DNA from: Stentor coeruleus
Lineage: Eukaryota > Ciliophora > Heterotrichea > Heterotrichida > Stentoridae
Direction: 5' to 3'
Length of the DNA stretch: 64,000 nucleotides
Assembly (NCBI GenBank): GCA_001970955.1
Contig: MPUH01000099.1
Location: 44,821 to 108,820 of the forward strand
Position 1 is the first letter of the stretch, and each line of letters starts with the position of its first letter. Below the pieces are notes generated by a model. It saw nothing but the letters and a program-made list of their open reading frames with translations. It did not search any database and had not been told where the DNA came from. A program made the position numbers and the translations under genes. This document shows, piece after piece, positions 51,801-59,465 of this stretch.

Positions 51801-51931
51801 TCTTTACGTTAGACCTGCCTGCGTATACAACGAAAGATGCAATGAAACAGAAACTTTTATATGCAATCACCCATTGCACAGCAATTGATTTGGATGGCAG
51901 AGCTGGAGATGGATGGGAAGAACAAGATTAG
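39848..51931 (+). CDS. Giant HECT E3 ubiquitin ligase with SPRY, UBA and repeated SDGSVNYWG modules
   Basis: 4,027 codons as assembled; about 3,974 aa after removing one N-joined copy (exactly 53 codons). A C-terminal HECT domain (~3690-4027) includes GSIDAGGPYNESLS, LGKLMGAAIRT and the catalytic Cys3984 in SHTCFFTLDLPAY. Other modules: a SPRY-like domain at ~325-450; two CUB-like beta modules sharing FDPQC.TE..CD and SDGSVNYWG (~850-925 and ~2817-2895); a UBA-like domain (~2463-2505, LMLLGISEQEAEQAL); and two further SPRY-like domains (~3137-3280, ~3330-3456). The N-terminus MGNSTS is a strong N-myristoylation site. The overall plan is nearest to HECTD4/HERC-type giant ligases. By HECT chemistry it forms a ubiquitin thioester before transfer. 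No intron is needed over 12 kb. Confidence 0.93.
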   Translation: MGNSTSEIVSRVSGMSYDEMNKLLKQDLELLQDPSVAFSASKLAARSDLSTYIVPYGQGQAKKAEPISTDEEQSLICSQDWPTSAKDRHEQVVTNLMTDISQITEVDIATGEITKRLQAFCRIFEAIIRSDEYRAKRPKSEKAALIETSLPSSARAAIKFGLRTLLNLIECVALLSPELYEMVLNDANSVLAEVQPMSMQAVDPSLVESFSHISSFFDSVICGKIPSIPEEVSYKSLIPFFNLAVATANIPGFILFCQRLLLVKNEVSGIVVDLFKSFKNFSTLPTTWNLFSWDTKNKGANITFANDVVVPTLDNDNGNAYLTQEISTSKFYIELTVSKASDSSHIGICDSKFTNTSAWNDSNYFTITYCGNSAVYVKANESFKGEVWAENDRIGFFVDMDRKVLNLYRNGVKQNKEEMKIVAEKIKVFAYVNKDLNITLNRTFTFPEELKEIFGQAVADKTNFDQFLEAESPSEDYSKVKLGEIVTFVLKKLTDTARPLRYLFESKTYRFNTKTPAFGIDFSKMTIEALARLQKQLNTMLKNQEFGAISESDLLKSISYTQSMLLYHMLLIEHLDETCVSKEFKMDVLEETISLIKHIPESQQAEEATHFISVCFEVFYKDPSEKLKYIVNTLANAKESEGTLPVFKKLEAKIFHEMARPDKVFPALNNLSEDYVKVIDQYLILLVDGSVEISSQVLQGHKPNVSLVKLLEMTQAAMFSQAAKAEFKGQWGEITARYSEYFLSSCVKLLKNNPQLYNQTLPEELLFTINTTLVGTSLEELLNSLVLSTMEIKLIALLMPLVNEISKLYTSINTLPSVLSLGIGLVEEIYESPHNYPDNSQLKHTIKVPCAIKYTLEFDPQCKTENNCDYLELWLDEEATNKFARWEGEAFPKEPVEVINPLLHFTFRSDGSVNYWGWKITIKASVECSYYKKQWPETSQDTLELFFGQCATKLISSKFGLTEVADDVKKVLENPLLKNGIHDKCLVQVKPLSKISPELLSIVNHTLSPAEYSVPNALIPCSFVSDYETGLKDYLNKYDQISEAKYSDNPFIQAFIEGDADLVASWTALKRKAGLVGGAVNIGGADLDQAERAVFAVYTCFFEIVDTMKHLFNAVNEAGLTVKLIVKESSQIRSWAQKHKQKLIDGGNAEASYKTINEDIVKKCVLLLGAEYKTSLKELGVSKVMKNLMGTIAKAQEKKGGLKLGSKWKAVQEAMKSMSKLKSLVSIKDRSAKPENEDIKEFMRVAELVKSFLESPVTIDKIAEALELRRTRAIARALGFVSISKLLSYSSSNHETFIVKAFTDSLKKDMKKVYYTEGLEGVDPELAKSVQKAFFLVFRSLQQDIIGASSAEFSFEVFSHFNSVIEALSWQLKGKDTHMLIDQPLPATLKILLEWSKGNIRQKPLEGEFLKSKCVTRFALMTEDAIAEGKTKILIEKREEQPSLFLVIDLGGPEIPIDFMELSEELKEGFEDAVGEFMHNGTRKWILVTRSDPDPLRKYLTGLNDDLTGKFEKYSDLKGPINAEEAKKVKKLQESLSKNSWSLYKQLVFSLLGAWQETNESQHLQVQDMFLSVIFEELRTQLEDTEEDFLNLKNLSTGENWLGKKMVKNHKPATAMQEWIKIFADDQQLELMELVQGYIEHVDHLSQGIVTEVANEKLSKKLANCRDSEGKYSFSKYLEWVKSESKSAETLPEKITTYLQTSALWNNWTXLSKKLANCRDSEGKYSFSKYLEWVKSESKSTETLPEKITTYLQTSALWNNWTCETVLHNPLNPDEVIQTLESVYRPGEEKLCSQYFDIFKQHKGLVPADKIPETCNKEFCNETGQLDLYKFLDDVKNNSKYASYLQEISEFYRLYLSLPKSTQEINFFKVASKEYCSSLLWILYGSFTSSTLGHALSKTSYLQTLILYAFTSQSTVLSILSSRLLARVLPTEHSPQSFASVLSALNLPSQDIVSLLLSKIGKSSSPTEDKRSAYEARNMLLALVNNNRWKDHVITVAKEALSEGIQYLNEGKVMKALHVGAIMFFSDNDGCTSPFVLSVVGVKESAFSKGIVKEVIDDKTFMVYSVIDDATAKIEIGNIVAIEAPGAVDLGKALKDDFKEIASALYAVWKALENSFNNPLHTDFENLTTVPLIYRTLHTTILSSLTKISTIANLETDFLADIVSQVIDYPIKTLQLSTWAYTSVKNSLKNKIKAITAESEEMKAEELTEKINALTEENKTLVGSLQEQGISQLWAYKCVSAGVKEFEACKTYCEKVQTSLLYKLSPFEDSQLSIVDEGQTGELYQNNHYALVISDTINVYKSISFSMPSNIFHSIQHFTNEVTIRVAVEAQSLEGLLNFGLKVGNLNITVDNSKLFIKSEEKATVSTEDILVFRINAHNNGKIEVTFENTNEGFEVFDRSVFNGICLGKFELSLSSGSFVQLIMLEVHDQRIVSNFTGKLEKAKKSESNERFAKIKVKKQNTDKARLMLLGISEQEAEQALAVDKNLSKAVNYCLKNFTPTVTEQNLQFNAEHISEIKIFDTLDQVTSDFTIVKLYENFAESDFVIPNRKILAYKKMPTEKDSKGLSALSIGDASIGDLLGDLTIGSENRSNPLHVKLIVFSAKDQPIRDLIFVKSSSVNNVALPPNYTVLTDKEGKAVNLAPKHDKPFYLFLAFSRSVTLFNVPAFTLESIPAKGTSFGLTDSPKSSSNKKEPSIDYSSYTILELFGVLNDYESWRKGEEAGKFIKTVLKKPSMISEVSKNIGFSKVMKYIDNYFIEHISSIISDKSLSDDLVSEIISIFISTLISKGSGRALRSLWIESTHPYDNNMDVDDVITIPGASSLRIEFDPQCYTESGCDPLRFYENAGRSGELKCFSGQGESNWVSFEVPGDTVYTYFHSDGSVNYWGYKFEVIPIGGGGDAEIINYSTALSLAGELAKHHEFEEVMCSNQFLVPIYVFLICCNVPEDKIKVLDVIKNLLKGTSQIQGGIIKSLAKSANLLYESTKADKISHNVLQGLIQLLCECKKRTDIGLHESWFLDLADLLSDMHGMTYKDKSLDMFLFENYKGSSASKLELDFESEHPYNILTTSKQIKITGAHALNIKFTENSKAEDHHSVLFSVDEHGKNNATEGTGISCLKASWETKGPDIVTDQDDKRVTRTNSNGWGNVLMGLKLTSGIVSLSFFIENDGDSNYLYIGFIEADEGNAYDLSNCLSSDHPKRVWTWKRAGEAHAKGSSSGIDSYAKGDTIKFTLNFDEKTIRGYKNNVEKHVWTDIGNALVPCASFGGSNQFVVLSKVEAANTLSLSSKSVRIGGDCTYLWFPVNTGYFDRYDWDYTIDESVKVSDDKKHLFKLNDTKTMVPTGLQVSAGRHYFQSKILKPGKVALGLATISSVNDKSLESPSHILLHSDGTGNDPATEPYNENDQIGILVDFDKNEVDFYKNSQHLIKLSNKLIENEAYKFIVILQDPNQEVLITNENKPDLDLLTLQSDKVSSEWGYKFKVTPEFKGRSIGAVEVFLNSSDQEFKDGWEIYKAAYFSAFASAAAEEMVIYLDQYCASKGKDPLNLQKEDLTPSKADLIYYPDLEKLEESKFQVLYSIIQGFNKRVEGSIYLFDLHLTSDLTDMQKVLIGSRNYIFFNIKNALLKKVLEKTKNDARTEITIDRPKAARHRNKKEVDIEGQFSIFGQIFRALSAVPNTGFRNPERVYKVNYRGEGSIDAGGPYNESLSNMCDELLSSFLRLLIPTANNTQNMGENRDSWTINPQATTDIELDMYAFLGKLMGAAIRTQNNLNLTLPPLFWKKLLQEPVGVKDLRGMDACTVQILEILKNPGAHELTVDNFSMAYEEYFTTKDSSGKEVELIPGGKEIPVLYDNCGEYADLIVKARLNEHPQAYRKIREGMSAVVPVDYLSLMSYKQLEVLVCGAVDVDVDILKENTDYEGCALTDQHIVFFWEVLKEFNSKERTLFLKFVWGRTKLPSGKDWRHMKITRMNPSGQVNTFMPVSHTCFFTLDLPAYTTKDAMKQKLLYAITHCTAIDLDGRAGDGWEEQD
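44818..45134. repeat. N-joined direct duplication (assembly join)
   Basis: Two 158-bp copies (44818-44975 and 44977-45134) flank the N at 44976 inside the HECT gene. They differ at about two bases (tcagccgaaacc versus tcaactgaaacc). With the N the insertion is 159 nt, 53 codons, so the frame survives and adds a false tandem repeat to the protein. Confidence 0.85.
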
Positions 51932-52282
51932 ATAGGTTATTAATTTAATGGGGAATGGATAAGAATGCAGCTAAATAGAAGAAGTGTTTTTAGAAAATTT
52001 TTAATTTCAATTGAAAGATAACAGTTTTTTAGGTCTGCTTTCAGTGTATTATACTAATTAGGTTTTGGAACATTTATTATGTTGATTTATATGCATAATA
52101 AAAATATAATTTTCATGCTATATATTTAATGCTTTATTAAATAGTAATTTTAATATATCATAAAAAATCATCAAAATTTATGATTTTAAATTAAAAAACT
52201 ACATAAACTAAAAATATCTGAATCCAAATTCCATATACTCATAATTCCTATCGGAAAAAAAACTTTAAATCATTATAATAAA
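51932..52282. other. Intergenic spacer, no gene seen
   Basis: About 350 bp, G-richer directly after the HECT stop and then C-richer, ending CATTATAATAAA before the next ATG. Confidence 0.5.
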
Positions 52283-53884
52283 ATGAATCAAACTCGTGAG
52301 TTCAAACAAAACTATCTCAAACAAGAAATCATCGATAAGAGCTTTTCCCCAGAAGAGTTTTTAAGCTACTGCAATTCCTTCAAAGGTAGCGACATTGACG
52401 CTTACACCTTTGAAGAACTTCAATTAGTCGTAATCAATTTCCAAATACTGAAAATTTCACCACCACCGGAATCTCCAGCTTCACCAACATACCCAGTCTT
52501 ATCCGAATCCGATGAAACTCTATCATCTAAACCCCAACCACCACAAAAAAAAATTGAAGCACAATCAAGACAAATCGATATGCAAGAATCAAGGAAATCT
52601 GATTCTATAGCATATTCAATCCAATCATGTAAAATGGAAGACAATATTTTATCCTTAGAAGAAGTCATAACAATAACCCTTAGTCCGTAATATCAAAATA
52701 GTGTTGAAGAAGTTTCTGGAAAAATTTTGGGCTCCAAGCAAGTATACCCAGTGACTACTGAACCTTTTGGATGGGTGGTCAAGAGGCAACTTGATGACTT
52801 TGTCTGGCTTAGAATGGTTCTTTCTTGTCTGTTTCCAGGAGTTTATTTACCCCCATCTCCACCTAAAAGGTTTAGAAGCTCTGGAGATGCAAGTAGCAAG
52901 CAAAAATACTTTTTGGAAAGATTTATCAATTGCATCGTTAGAAATCCTTTGATGAGAAGATGCACATACTTAGAAGCTTTTTTAATGGACAATGATGAGA
53001 AAAGTTTTAGTGATTTAAAGAAAAGAGGGATAAGGGAGAAAAGGATTAATAGGATTGAAGATTATTGGACTATGGATGGAAATGTTATTTGTGACCCATT
53101 TAATGATGAAAGCGAAAAAGTTTCTTTGTGTGAATATCTGAGTGTTGTTGAAGCTATGAAAAAGAAAATCAAAAGGCAGAGTGATGAGGTTATACAAGCT
53201 TTGAAAGGACTATCTGGACTGGTTATGGATATTGCTAAGAGTTATGAGACACTTGAAAATGTGCAGAGTTATATCCCTGAAGTAATAAATATATAGATAT
53301 CAGGATTTAAACCTTTATATTCAAATTTAAAGAGCTCTTTTGTATTTTGGTCAGAGCATGAGCTTAAATCAGCAGAATTATTTAAGAACTACTTTAATAT
53401 GTTTTTCAAATATGGGTACTATGAAGTTGGCCCACTTAAAGAAATATTCCATGAACGTGAACAAAAGCATGATCAAATGCTGAAAAGTGAAGCAAAACTG
53501 AACCAAAAAAAGGAAAAACTCTGGGTCACAGGCGATGTTAGTAAATGGGGATTGACAAATGAAGATCTTTGGAATGCTTCAGCTCTTAAAAACGATAAAA
53601 CTTTAGCTTTAAGTAAGATGTGCAGAAAAGATCAAGATGATTTGAATAGGCTCAAAGATGAGTTTGCTTATATAAACTTTCAGTCGAAATCTGAAATGCG
53701 GAAATTTTTGCTTGACAATCAATTGATAGAAAACTTGCATTTCGCTGATTTTGCAAAAAGTATTTGTAATCATGCTACAAAATTTCATGTTAGTTGGGGA
53801 GATCTTATAGCTAATTTGAGTAGAATTAGAACAGAAAACATCCCATTAAGGTCTTATATATCAAAAGTACCCAAAAATGCATAA
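52283..53884 (+). CDS. PX-domain protein, sorting-nexin-like (three exons)
   Basis: 523 aa after removing two 15-nt introns (52687-52701 and 53282-53296); the exons total 1,572 nt. Residues ~140-245 look like a PX domain, which binds phosphoinositides on endosomes (VKRQLDDFVWLRMVLSCLFP, then GVYLPPSPPKRF, then YFLERFINCIVRNPLMR). The C-terminal ~270 residues are helical and match the position of a BAR-like domain in sorting nexins (SEHELKSAELFKNYFNMFFK and later). The N-terminal ~130 residues are Ser/Pro-rich. Likely a retromer- or recycling-type membrane sorting protein. Without splicing, three separate ORFs appear. Confidence 0.87.
52687..52701 (+). other. 15-nt intron in PX gene
   Basis: gtaatatcaaaatag. 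Retention gives CCG TAA; removal continues with PVEEVSGKILGSKQ into the PX domain. Phase 2. Confidence 0.93.
53282..53296 (+). other. 15-nt intron in PX gene
   Basis: gtaataaatatatag, phase 0, with its last three bases TAG in frame. Removal joins ..YIPE to ISGFKPLYSNLK and keeps the frame to 53884. Confidence 0.92.
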
Positions 53885-54860
53885 TCTAATATTAGATGAG
53901 AATTGGTAATAAATTAGCTTAGTTTAAGATTTAAAATATTGGGATTTGAGGTAAATTTATTGGTTATTTTAAACGTTTGATATTATATTCTATCTTAAAA
54001 ATCTAATTCATAGAAGCAAAAACTTAACACTATAAGTATGCAAAGCCCTAAAAATTATATTTTTCTTATATAAACAGAAAATTGAAGGGCTTAATAATGA
54101 TCTTGATACAAAATATATTTAATTATTGAGTATTGCTTTTAATATATAATTAGCTATTTGTCAGGCTTATATATAATTTTACATAGCGTCGTCGTATATA
54201 TTCCATAATTGTATATAAAATAATTAGTAAATGGAAATTTGTATTTAGTATATAATAATACAATGAAACAGAGAATAAATGCATATAATAATTATAATGT
54301 AATATAAAATAGCTCTAATTCATCTCGAGTCTTTAAAATTTTCCTTAGTTTTTCCATCCAAATCGAATTTTAGTTCTAATTCTTCTTTAATGCAATTCTA
54401 TGTCAAACAGCAAACCTTATAAAATTTAATTATTCATCTATAAACTTGCAAATAAACCTGAATCAATGTTTATGTAAGAAAAATCTCACTTAAAAAATAT
54501 TTATCACAATCTTAACTTCTTCTGTTCAAATTATATTTCTATGCCTAAAACATTTATTCTTCGAGATTACATAATTCGTAATCTTACTTATAATTTTAGC
54601 ATATCTTACATTCTCTCAACACAAACATTCATTTTTCACAAATTTTCACCAGCCTAAAATTTTGGATTCGCGTATTAAGATTTCACTTCTTTTCAAATAG
54701 AGCGTTTTTTTTTCTGAACAGAATTTCTTTTAAGTTTTAGAGTATTTTAATAGGCTGTGTGTTAGTGTGTAATTTCCTAAGAGAAAAACAAAGCCTTTCT
54801 AATTGAAAGAAGGGCATTGGATTATTAGGTATGATTAAGATATAAGGAAAAATATTAGAT
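53885..54860. other. Intergenic region, no gene seen
   Basis: About 980 bp, very AT-rich. The first part is G-biased 3' flank of the PX gene, then C-biased 3' flank of the minus gene. No ORF, RNA gene or repeat was recognised. Confidence 0.5.
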
Positions 54861-55142
54861 TTAATTCATCTGGAAATCACAGTATTCAGTAAAATCTCCT
54901 CCCGGTTTGCGAATAAATAGCATCGTAGGCGATTTAGGAGAGTCGGAATCAGGAGTACTGAAATTCGTTGACTGACTCCTTTTGTGTGCATGCTTAGGCT
55001 TTTCATCATTCTCTAGTTGAAAGGCTAAAAGAGTTTGTTGCTTCATAAGTTTTTCTCTTGCAAGCTTTAAAAATCCTTTATGTTCTCCAGTTCTTAACTG
55101 TACTGTTTGTCGTCTAAGTCCTGACCGTTTAGGAGCTTCCAT
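54861..55142 (-). CDS. Small basic hypothetical protein
   Basis: 93 aa, not recognised. It is Lys/Arg-rich in the first half (MEAPKRSGLRRQTVQLRTGE, KLAREKLMKQQT) and Ser/Pro-rich in the second (SQSTNFSTPDSDSPKSP), then FIRKPGGDFTEYC. There is no TM or zinc motif. The even residue mix and TAATA before the ATG support a real gene. It is possibly disordered and phosphorylated. Confidence 0.6.
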   Translation of the reverse strand: MEAPKRSGLRRQTVQLRTGEHKGFLKLAREKLMKQQTLLAFQLENDEKPKHAHKRSQSTNFSTPDSDSPKSPTMLFIRKPGGDFTEYCDFQMN

Positions 55143-56024
55143 TATTAATTTTATTTCCTATTAAAAACGTCAAATAAGTTATGTATATAATGAAAAATAA
55201 TCACGCAAGATGAAATCAAGACTAAAAGTTAAATAAATCATACAAGCTGAAAATAAAAACTGAAAGATAGGGGATTTTATCTTAAAGGTTAGATAAAAGT
55301 GATGATCATAAAAAAAAATTGATTTAATGAATTATTTAAGCGTGCTGAGGATTTCGAAGTTTTTAACGATTTTGAGTCGAGTTTTATTAGGGATATAGGT
55401 AAATGAACTTTTTGGGCAAAAAAAAGCGTTTTTTTCCAGTGTTGATAGGAAGGGAATATATATTCTATAGCTATTTAATAAGAAATATGCCTTAATGAGG
55501 AATTTTTATATAAAGAGAGGAATATAACATTTTGAAGGGTTTTGAAATATATTTGGCTTGGTATTAAGTTAGTAGAAGATATGCATAGCTGTTATAAAGT
55601 AATACATTAAGGAGAAAGATCAAGCTGTGATAGATAGTTTTTTAGCAAGTGCTTTATGAGATATTTTGCTGGGTACTGGCTAAATAAAATCGTACACTGT
55701 TTAGTCTGAAAACAAATAACCTATAACAATATTTTCCTATAAAATTATCGTATATTTTATAATCTTGAAACATATAAAGTATAAAGCAATGCTTTATTGT
55801 TAGATTAATTATTAAAGCATTAAACAATAAATCTCGATATTACATAAACAGCCAAATCCACTTTTTTCTCAGTCGCAGTTCTTCTATTCCATAATCAAAC
55901 TCTCTAATTTTCTATCTAAAAAGCTTAAATAAATCTTCATCATTCTTCTTAGCAATTTCTTATACTATATCTAATCCTAAACCTTTATTATCCACCAAAC
56001 ATCATTATCTTATCTTATCTAAGC
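55143..56024. other. Intergenic region, no gene seen
   Basis: About 880 bp, G-biased near the small minus-strand gene and C-rich from about 55700 toward the 3' end of RRP4. No coding or RNA signal was recognised. Confidence 0.5.
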
Positions 56025-56828
56025 TTACACTTCTCCTTCAATCCCCCAAGCATTTTCTTTAACAATCCCCAATGAGTTCTTACTCAATATCTCATCAATC
56101 AACACTTCTTTAAGACAATCCATAACCTCTTTAACACTTTCTGCACATATAACTTTCTTAGCAAGGTTCAAAAGTTTTATCACACAAGCAACCCGAACAA
56201 TCTCCTGTCTAACATTCAGTGGCACTTCAACTTCAGCATTATGAGCTAAATACACCCAAATCCACCCGTTCCTTCCAAAAATCACATCAACGCCTGAAAT
56301 CTGAACAAAATGATGTCTCATTCTTCCAACAAGCATAGGACTGACTTTGACTAGCATGCCGTTTTTAAGCTTACCAAACTTATTACTTCTAGTTTGCAAA
56401 GCCATTGACTTACCATCTTGAGTTAAAGATTGTACTTCAGCCTATATTTCTTTTACACTAAGCAAATCATTGTAATTGAAGTATTCTCGCATATGAAGCT
56501 GATCTTCTTCTGATCTTATACGATGCTCACCTGTTGGTAAGTCGATTGCTGATAGATGGAGGACTGCTTCTTGAGGAGAACCTACATTAACTTTCCATCT
56601 TTTGTTAGCTACTTGAGCTATCCGGCCTATGATCACATTAGAAGTCTCACCAATGTAGCGACCTCGGACTGGGTTTACACAGACTAATTTGTTGTAGATA
56701 GCTGGGTAGCCGATTTGATTTGCTACAATTTTACCTTCACTGTTTTCGTAGGTGCCAAAACCTGGCATTGATCCTTGTGGACATCTGACCTCATCCCCAG
56801 GCATCACTAGGACTCGATCAAGCTCCAT
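56025..56828 (-). CDS. EXOSC2: Exosome complex component RRP4
   Basis: 262 aa after removing one 15-nt intron (56442-56456). RRP4 is one of the three S1/KH cap subunits of the RNA exosome, which channels RNA to the nuclease. The N-terminal domain starts VLVMPGDEV. The S1 domain is RYIGETSNVIIGRIAQVANK to HMREYFNYNDLLSAEVQSL; the KH-type C-terminal part has HTRS-like LQTRSNKFGKLKNGMLVKVS and GRNGWIWVY. All blocks line up with human EXOSC2 in order and spacing. The C-terminus is slightly shorter than in human. It diverges from MOK across 221 bp. Confidence 0.94.
56442..56456 (-). other. 15-nt intron in RRP4
   Basis: Minus strand gtaaaagaaatatag, phase 0, ending in an in-frame TAG. Removal restores NDLLS|AEVQSL, matching the family's DLISAEVQ. 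Confidence 0.94.
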
Positions 56829-57049
56829 TTGTATTAAAAATGGGATTTTTATAGAAATTCTGGCTTTTGAATGAGGTGTGGTATGAAGTGTACAATGTTT
56901 TTAGGGTTTCTAGATAGTTTTTTTTATGTAAACTATGATTTACTACCAAAACTTAGCATATTGGCAACAACCAAAAAACTTTAAAATTAAACTAATCAAC
57001 TAATTTTTAATTCACATGCGAAATAAATCAAAATTCTAATTTAAAAAAT

Positions 57050-58195
57050 ATGAATAGTAAACCATAAACAGAATACAAACTACTACTGAAAAAAGGTGAA
57101 GGAACATTCAGTGAAGTCATCAAAGCCCAAAGCATCCAAACAGGTAAGTTTGTGGCAATAAAATGCATGAAAAATCACTTCGCAAATTCAGACCAGGTTA
57201 ATAACCTTCGTGAAATCCAAGCATTACGTCGTCTGTCCCCTCATGCACACATAATCCAATTGATAGAAGTCATATAGTATAATATACATAGCGATGAGCC
57301 TACTGGACGTCTAGCTTTAGTTTTTGAACTCATGGACATGAATATGTATGAGTGGATTCGAGGCCGTAAGCAGTACTTGCCTGATTTAAAAATCAAAAAG
57401 CATGCATTTCAACTCCTTAAAGCACTTGACCACATGCATTCGAACGAGATTTTTCACAGAGATATCAAACCTGAAAACATCCTTTTATCAAATGATTCCT
57501 TAAAACTTGCTGACTTTGGATCCTGCCGAAGTATAAACTCTAAGCCTCCTTATACAGAATACATATCAACAAGATGGTATAGATCACCTGAATGCTTGCT
57601 AACAGATGGGTATTACGATAATAAAATGGATTTATGGGGTGTCGGCTGTGTACTATTTGAAGTGCATGCATTATTTCCTTTATTCCCTGGGAAAAATGAA
57701 CTTGACCAAATTCAAAAAATACACAATATCCTCGGTACACCTTCTAGTGAGAAATTGAATTGGTTTAGAGGACATGCTTCTCATATGAGCATGAATTTTC
57801 AACATAAAGATGGTACTGGATTTTTTCATATGATTCCTCATGTATCTGAAAGTTGTAAGGATCTTATAAAGAAATTATTGAATTATGATAATGAACAGAG
57901 GATTAATACTCAAGAAGCTTTGAATCATCCATATTTTAAAGATTTTATTGCACATAGTAGGTCGACTAAAAGTTTACAGTTGAATGATGAAATTTATGAA
58001 AAAAGTGAGCAGGATGGAAAAGAAGAGAAAAAAACGCAAGGGAAAAAAGTGTTGCCGCTGATTAAGAAGATGAAGAAAAACCCTAGTTTAGGGAAAGTTA
58101 TTGAGAAGACTCTTGGGGAATCGAAAGTGCATTTGCCGATTGTTAAGATACATGTGTCGCCTTTTGGGCAGAAAAGTTTATTTAAAGGGTATTAG
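57050..58195 (+). CDS. MOK: MOK-type protein kinase (RCK family, MAPK/MAK-related)
   Basis: 371 aa after removing two 15-nt introns (57057-57071, 57277-57291). RCK-family kinases (MAK, ICK, MOK) act in cilia and control ciliary length and transport. Motifs: GEGTFSEV glycine loop, VAIKCMK catalytic Lys, NLREIQALRRL, FHRDIKPENIL catalytic loop, DFGSCRS, and the activation lip TEY in YTEYISTRWYRSPECLLTDG, all MOK-typical. The TEY motif suggests activation by dual phosphorylation. LFPGKNELDQIQKIHNILGTP follows. The C-terminal ~90 residues are basic and lack a domain. The annotated start lies 7 nt upstream of the first intron. Confidence 0.94.
57057..57071 (+). other. 15-nt intron in MOK
   Basis: gtaaaccataaacag, phase 1, only 7 nt after the A of the ATG. 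Retention gives an in-frame TAA. Removal yields MNKYKLLLKKGEGTFSEV. Confidence 0.92.
57277..57291 (+). other. 15-nt intron in MOK
   Basis: gtataatatacatag, phase 2. The exon bases TA plus the intron's first G make TAG if retained. Removal gives IEVIYDEPTGRLALVFELMD. Confidence 0.92.
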
Positions 58196-58895
58196 AGTTT
58201 TTTTATGGGCAGAATGAAAAGGAGAATGACTTATTGAAAATGGAAGGTATATGGTTTGAGAGATTTTGAAGAAAATATGATGAGAATGTGATATAAGCTT
58301 TTATTAGGAGTTGTAAATGAGAGTTAGTTTTATGATTTTAAAGTGATTTCTGTAGGTTTATTTATTGCTTAGTAAAGATGCTTGGATTACTTTTTTTAGG
58401 TTTTAAGGTATTATAATAAATTGCTTACAAATTTTATTAATTTTAAACTTTAATTTTTGAAAAGGAAAATGCAATGATATATAAGACGTAATATGTAATA
58501 AAATTAGTAGAATCAATTAGAACTAAAAAATTTTGATGCTATCAAAATTTTATGTTTTATAAATATATAGTGCACAAGTAAGCTCTAAATGATACAAAGT
58601 TTAAACATTTGCTCAATCTTTGGTTTTCTATTATAATTATTATCACAACAAAATTCCTATCAGTAGAGAAACCTTAGAACGCTCAAAAGCTCGTTAAATT
58701 CATCTCAGTAATAATCTATATTTCAATCATAAACTATATACCTAAAAACCCTAATTTTATCAGAAATTTTTCAAACAAAAAAGCCCTTTTAAATACAAAT
58801 TATATAAAAAGCTTCATCTCATACTCAAAAATCATAATTCCTAATTTCCTATCATCAAACAAAATAAGCATAATCACCTTATCTTCAATAAATAA
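58196..58895. other. Intergenic region, no gene seen
   Basis: About 700 bp. G-rich, C-poor for ~200 bp after the MOK stop, then AT-rich, then C-rich before the small basic gene. No other feature. Confidence 0.5.
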
Positions 58896-59465
58896 ATGAA
58901 TAAAAAGCCTAAAAGAATTATTAAAAAGCGCAAAAGACTCAAAATTTCAGCATCATTCTTAGACCCATCTCTCAAATCTCAGTTAAGTCCAAGCATTGAA
59001 ACTCAAATCAAACACAAGTAATATCAAAGCAGACTTCAGCGTATATGCTATGGACGTGGCAAAACCCGGGATTGGCATCAATCCTGGCTTGATACAACAA
59101 ACAGTTTTCTACAAAGCAGAGAAGATATAGAAAAACTAGAAGCATTATCAAGGACATTAACTCCATATAGTTTACTATTGAAAAAAAAGCACAAAAATCT
59201 CAAGCCTCAGAAACCGATGTTTATATTAATAAGCGAAAATGAGGTTCAGGGATCTTTTGAGAAACAGTTTATTCCATATAATATTACTGAAAATTATGCT
59301 AAGGCAGAGGCTGTAGCTAGGAAGTTTAGAGCTGATTCTCAGAAGAATTTTAAAAAATATGCCCCGTTACCTTTGAAGAAATTTGATATTGAGATTGAAC
59401 CACCTTTAAAACCTAAAGTGCGATTAATTTCTCAGTATAAAAGCTTGAAAAGGTTTAAGTTTTAA
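58896..59465 (+). CDS. Small basic hypothetical protein (two exons)
   Basis: 184 aa after removing a 15-nt intron at 59018-59032. Not recognised. The N-terminal 40 residues are Lys/Arg-rich (MNKKPKRIIKKRKRLK), like a nuclear or nucleolar targeting region. The centre reads YGRGKTRDWHQSWLDTTNSF and SLLLKKKHKNLKPQ, and the end is a Pro/Lys-rich tail. No TM or zinc motif. It could be a nucleolar, RNA-binding or mitochondrial ribosomal protein. Without splicing only the part from 59178 appears. Confidence 0.72.
59018..59032 (+). other. 15-nt intron in small basic gene
   Basis: gtaatatcaaagcag, phase 2. Retention gives AAG TAA. Its first eight bases are the same as in the first PX-gene intron. Confidence 0.88.
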
